Source: Nemophila menziesii
Lineage: Eukaryota > Streptophyta > Magnoliopsida > Boraginales > Hydrophyllaceae
Direction: 5' to 3'
DNA: 64,000 nt
NCBI GenBank assembly: GCA_029959085.1
Contig: JARWIR010000091.1
Coordinates: 1,860,001 to 1,924,000 of the forward strand
Part shown: positions 61,501 through 64,000 of the stretch, in pieces
Numbering within the stretch: the first letter of the stretch is position 1
How the letters are laid out: every line of letters starts with the position of its first letter
The notes under the pieces: generated by a model
What the model was told of the DNA's origin: nothing
Database searches by the model: none
What the model saw: only the letters and a program-made list of their open reading frames with translations
Program-made: the position numbers and the translations under genes

Positions 61501-64000
61501 TCAGAGAAGACTAATGCCCGCTATGAAGGATGTGGTGAAGAAAGAGGTGATCAAGCTTTTAGATGCGGGGATTATTTATCCCATTTCGAGTAGTGAATGG
61601 GTGAGTCCGGTTCAGTGTGTACCGAAGAAGGGAGGAATAACAACAATTCTTAACGATAAAAACGAAGCGATTCCTTCAAGAACGGTAGTTGGATGGAGAG
61701 TTTGCATGGATTACAGAAAGCTGAATAAGGCCACAAGAAAAGATCATTTCCCTTTGCCCTTCATTGATCAGATGTTAGACAAATTAGCCGGAAGAGAATA
61801 TTATTGTTTCCTGGACGGTTACTCCGGGTACAATCAGATTTACGTGGCCCCAGAAGATCAACATAAGACTACCTTTACATGCCCATTTGGTACTTTTGCA
61901 TATCGCAGAATGCCATTTGGATTATGTAACGCTCCCGCTACTTTTCAAAGGTGTATGATGGCCATCTTCTGGGACATGATAGATAATTTCCTTGAAGTGT
62001 TCATGGATGATTTCTCCATGTTTGGTGATGATTTTGATATATGTTTGGATAACTTGGAGAAAGTGTTAGTGAGATGCAAGGAAACAGATTTGGTGCTCAA
62101 CTGGGAGAAGTGTCACTTCATGGTTCGCGAAGGTATTGTTCTGGGTCACAAAGTTTCGAGTGCTGGTTTAGAGGTTGATAGAGCAAAGATAGAGGTAATT
62201 AAAACTCTTCCCCCTCCTGTTTCTGTTAAAGGGGTAAGGAGTTTTCTTGGCCATGCTGGTTTTTATAGGCGTTTTATTAAGGATTTTTCTAAGATTGCTA
62301 AACCGTTATGCAACTTACTCGAAAAGGATTGCAAATTCCTTTTTGATGAAGCTTGTTTAGCGGCCTTCAAAGCAATCAAGGAAAAACTCATTTCTGCTCC
62401 TATAGTGTTACCTCCAGATTGGAATTTACCGTTTGAGGTTATGTGTGATGCGAGTGATTTATGTATGGGAGCTGTATTGGGACAGAGAAAAGAGAAAGTT
62501 TTTCATTCAATTTACTATGCTAGTAAAACTTTTAGTGGTGCTCAGATTAATTACACAGTTACAGAAAAAGAGTTGCTAGCAGTTGTCTATTCGTTTGATA
62601 AATTTCGCTCTTATCTTCTTGGAGCGAAAGTTATTGTTTATACAGATCATTCCGCGATCAGATTTCTTATGGAGAAGAAAGATGCGAAACCAAGGTTAAT
62701 CAGATGGGTGTTATTGCTTCAAGAGTTCGATTTAGAGATCAAAGATAGAAAGGGTTGTGAGAATCAGGTTGCAGATCATCTATCGCGCTTAGAGGGTTCA
62801 GAGATGAATAATGGTACTGAAGCAGTTAGAGAAGAGTTTCCTGATGAGAGTTTATTCGTTGTTCGAGATTATGAGGCTCCGTGGTATGCAGATATTGCGA
62901 ATTTAGTAGTGAGTGGTGTTTTTCCTGAAGGTTCTACTTATCAAGAAAGAAAGAGATTAGCTCATCGTGCTAGACAGTTCTTTTGGGAGGATCCTTTCCT
63001 CTACAAAGTTTGTGCTGATCAAATGATACGAAGATGTGTAGCGAGGGAAGAAACACAAGCCATTATAGCTGGGTGCCATGATTCATTATATGGAGGACAT
63101 TTCAAGGGAGATAGAACTGCTGCTAAGGTATTCCAATCAGGTTTTTACTGGCCTTCTGTTATTAAAGATTGCCATGAATATGTCAAGAGATGTTCGAGAT
63201 GCCAGTTTACCGGAAACATATCCAAGAGGGATGAGATGCCACGTAATAATGTATTAGAGGTTGAGATATTCGATGTTTGGGGCATAGACTTCATGGGTCC
63301 CTTCGTTCCTTCAAATGGTAACCTTTATATACTATTAGCTGTTGATTATGTTTCTAAGTGGGTAGAAGCGGTGGCTTTACCTACCAATGATTCACGAGTG
63401 GTGATCAAGTTCTTGAAATCACATATTTTCACTAGACATGGCACACCTAGAGTGATTATTAGCGATGGAGGATCTCATTTCGTTAATAAATATCTGAAGA
63501 CCGTTCTAGAGAAATATGGAGTTAGACACCGTGTATCTACTGCATACCATCCACAATCCAATGGTCAAGCTGAAGTTTCGAACCGTGAAGTCAAGTCAAT
63601 CCTAGAGAAAACCGTTGGTCCTACAAGAAAAGATTGGTCAATGAAGTTAGATGATGCATTGTGGGCCTATCGTACTGCGTTTAAGACTCCAGTTGGTGCA
63701 TCTCCCTATCGTATGGTGTATGGTAAGGCTTGTCACTTACCTTTAGAGCTTGAAATGGGTGCCTATTGGGCAATTGCGCAGTTGAACTTAGATCCTATCT
63801 TAGCCGGAAAGAATCGTATGATGAAGCTTAATGAACTTGACGAATTCCGATTGCATGCTTATGAAAATGCTAAACTTTACAAAGAAAATACAAAGAAATG
63901 GCATGACAATCGGATTCGTCCAAAGAACTTTGAAGTGGGGCAAAAAGTATTAAAGTATAATTCAAAGTTCAGCAATTTTCCGGGTAAGTTAAGATCTAAG
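58511..64000 (+). CDS. Element E gag-pol polyprotein, open to the window end (1830 codons seen)
   Basis: The start ATG is 58511, ~110 bp after the PBS, with no in-frame stop to base 64000. Gag: basic N-terminus (RRRRERE), a capsid block ([24 protein letters not shown]), and the knuckle [14 protein letters not shown] at residues 362-375. Protease: DLGAS at 721-725 and [30 protein letters not shown] and FMDD at 1164-1167. RNase H: CDASD near 1312-1316, [14 protein letters not shown]. Integrase: a zinc-binding H/C region (GGHFKGDRT, then CSRC), then catalytic D1593 (GIDFMG), D1652 (SDGGSHF) and E1688 (GQAEVSNRE), with 35 residues between the last two (D,D-35-E). All catalytic residues are present. 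It is one fused frame, so Gag:Pol balance must come from another mechanism. Likely functional, and able in principle to supply enzymes to B-, C- and D-type copies. Confidence 0.92.
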   Translation, partial: MRRRLFKDLEPAPPILSNPESLIRLANRRRREREALEVEELSNRMENIIIQGQQNGQGQLDANGQPLAPGVIPQVQPLNPNPPVQIVMNHDPWFTNGPPEVPFRAPAIGVGAPDINVPRFRPDSGMLAQFQNFGNFRGRPSEDPLRAVQKFKQICDSYITQGVSREQMYFAAFKFFVIDGASEWHDTQDPTRITNWDQLEIAFFDRYYPSNMRLDAELELTQFRQEYEETVGRSWTRFQMCLRKVPNHGFSEQQQLKIFYRGLDGISREKLDTLCGAGFLQVQPAHAKIILERTVKNEVGWSSVRTPVKGVNNVDIEEKFATFENKIQNTIEQQLKQLTLAVKEGFSGKKVAVHAAQEVYMCSICKVDDHDEESCPNNQESVNFMSNRGNFNSSGNGYQPNRNHPGFQYSNPNGAANPTHAYQPRPQGNNYNPRPHNNYQGGQNQNTYVPRQAPQNTYDETLNQKALPAHPQEGVLTLQKTVENLIALQAQAMERQNAAIERQNAAIERQNAAEANMKMFQNQLSQISKQLNQRPQGQLPSDTENPAQHEDCKAVTLRSGKNLPPPPFPVMKEKEVPRKEKEVGEKEKENEKDSEVEEIERPREIPKKRDEIVSNRPPPPFPSRVQKKGDMGDFQKFFNRVRGLSINIPLLEAIRDIPKYTKFLKRALTNKRPYCDNEMIGLPEECSAICQSKLPPKLVDPGSFTIPISIGEEWKGKALCDLGASINLMPKSVFDKLKIGNARPTSMVLQMADRSLAHPEGRIEDVLVKAGTLIFPVDFVILEYNADRNVPIILGRPFLATGRTLIDVENGELTMRIQDEEVKFNVFRAMKFPDSQEDCFRMDVVEQASQEVFNCLNFDDILQAALTLDSPEMMEELTETVAALNSENPKYRRLAYEPVREPGEIIPKKKPSIESPPELEEKPLPAHLRYAYLGTNETLPVIVSANLTGPQEDKLLRVLRANKEAIGWTIADIKGISPSYCQHKIILEDANARSVEGQRRLMPAMKDVVKKEVIKLLDAGIIYPISSSEWVSPVQCVPKKGGITTILNDKNEAIPSRTVVGWRVCMDYRKLNKATRKDHFPLPFIDQMLDKLAGREYYCFLDGYSGYNQIYVAPEDQHKTTFTCPFGTFAYRRMPFGLCNAPATFQRCMMAIFWDMIDNFLEVFMDDFSMFGDDFDICLDNLEKVLVRCKETDLVLNWEKCHFMVREGIVLGHKVSSAGLEVDRAKIEVIKTLPPPVSVKGVRSFLGHAGFYRRFIKDFSKIAKPLCNLLEKDCKFLFDEACLAAFKAIKEKLISAPIVLPPDWNLPFEVMCDASDLCMGAVLGQRKEKVFHSIYYASKTFSGAQINYTVTEKELLAVVYSFDKFRSYLLGAKVIVYTDHSAIRFLMEKKDAKPRLIRWVLLLQEFDLEIKDRKGCENQVADHLSRLEGSEMNNGTEAVREEFPDESLFVVRDYEAPWYADIANLVVSGVFPEGSTYQERKRLAHRARQFFWEDPFLYKVCADQMIRRCVAREETQAIIAGCHDSLYGGHFKGDRTAAKVFQSGFYWPSVIKDCHEYVKRCSRCQFTGNISKRDEMPRNNVLEVEIFDVWGIDFMGPFVPSNGNLYILLAVDYVSKWVEAVALPTNDSRVVIKFLKSHIFTRHGTPRVIISDGGSHFVNKYLKTVLEKYGVRHRVSTAYHPQSNGQAEVSNREVKSILEKTVGPTRKDWSMKLDDALWAYRTAFKTPVGASPYRMVYGKACHLPLELEMGAYWAIAQLNLDPILAGKNRMMKLNELDEFRLHAYENAKLYKENTKKWHDNRIRPKNFEVGQKVLKYNSKFSNFPGKLRSK

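Larger units (their letters stand above)
56814..64000 (+). mobile_element. Element E: Athila-type retrotransposon with intact gag-pol (runs off window)
   Basis: 5' LTR 56814-58376, PBS 58383-58400 and a single gag-pol frame from 58511 that is still open at 64000. It lies inside element D; the five bases before it (56809-56813) are CCACC, which should recur after its 3' LTR outside the window. The gag and pol are close to A, but without the breaks seen there. Confidence 0.92.

Overview
The window is nuclear DNA from a flowering plant. It has AT-rich intergenic sequence, spliced genes with GT-AG introns, plant SINEs and MITEs, and Athila-type Ty3/gypsy LTR retrotransposons primed by tRNA-Asp. 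The kinesin and the transposon families point to a eudicot. I cannot name the family or species with confidence. No plastid, mitochondrial, bacterial or CRISPR sequence is visible.

Layout. 1-3.8 kb is intergenic: a LINE reverse-transcriptase fragment at the very start, three foldback (MITE-type) elements, an 'accg-rich' repeat and two decayed tRNA-type SINE copies. 3.91-9.84 kb is one complete 13-exon kinesin-7 gene on the minus strand (947 codons), with MITEs in several introns. 10.9-16.2 kb holds small poorly known genes and fragments: a spliced Ulp1-locus-like fragment fused tail-to-tail to a truncated F-box gene, a basic coiled-coil ORF, a tiny repeat ORF, and two small GRF-type zinc-finger ORFs that end in a hydrophobic tail.

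The rest is dominated by related Athila-type elements, called A-E here. A (about 16.3-24.87 kb, minus) is a decayed gag-pol copy with no recognisable 3' LTR. B (25443-35362, plus; target duplication GATTT) and C (35978-43416, plus; target duplication AATAT) are complete but non-autonomous: both LTRs, PBS and PPT are present, but RT, RNase H and integrase are gone. D (53555-56813, minus) is the 3' end of another C-family copy. It carries a SINE with a clear target duplication and is cut by E. E (56814 to the window end, plus) has an unbroken gag-pol reading frame to base 64000 and is the best candidate for an autonomous helper. 43.4-53.5 kb is intergenic: a gag scrap, an LTR fragment, foldback elements, a short-LTR copia-like derivative (about 47.04-50.24 kb), long microsatellites, and finally a promoter with a possible first exon just before D.

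Most notable structure: all eight LTR starts fold into a hairpin spanning exactly 46 nt whose loop sequence differs between families; B, C and D share a perfect stem-loop just upstream of the polypurine tract; A, B and C share GC-rich ~100-bp tandem repeats between the pol end and an accessory ORF; and the last 59 sense bases of the kinesin gene are copied into the middle of a neighbouring SINE.
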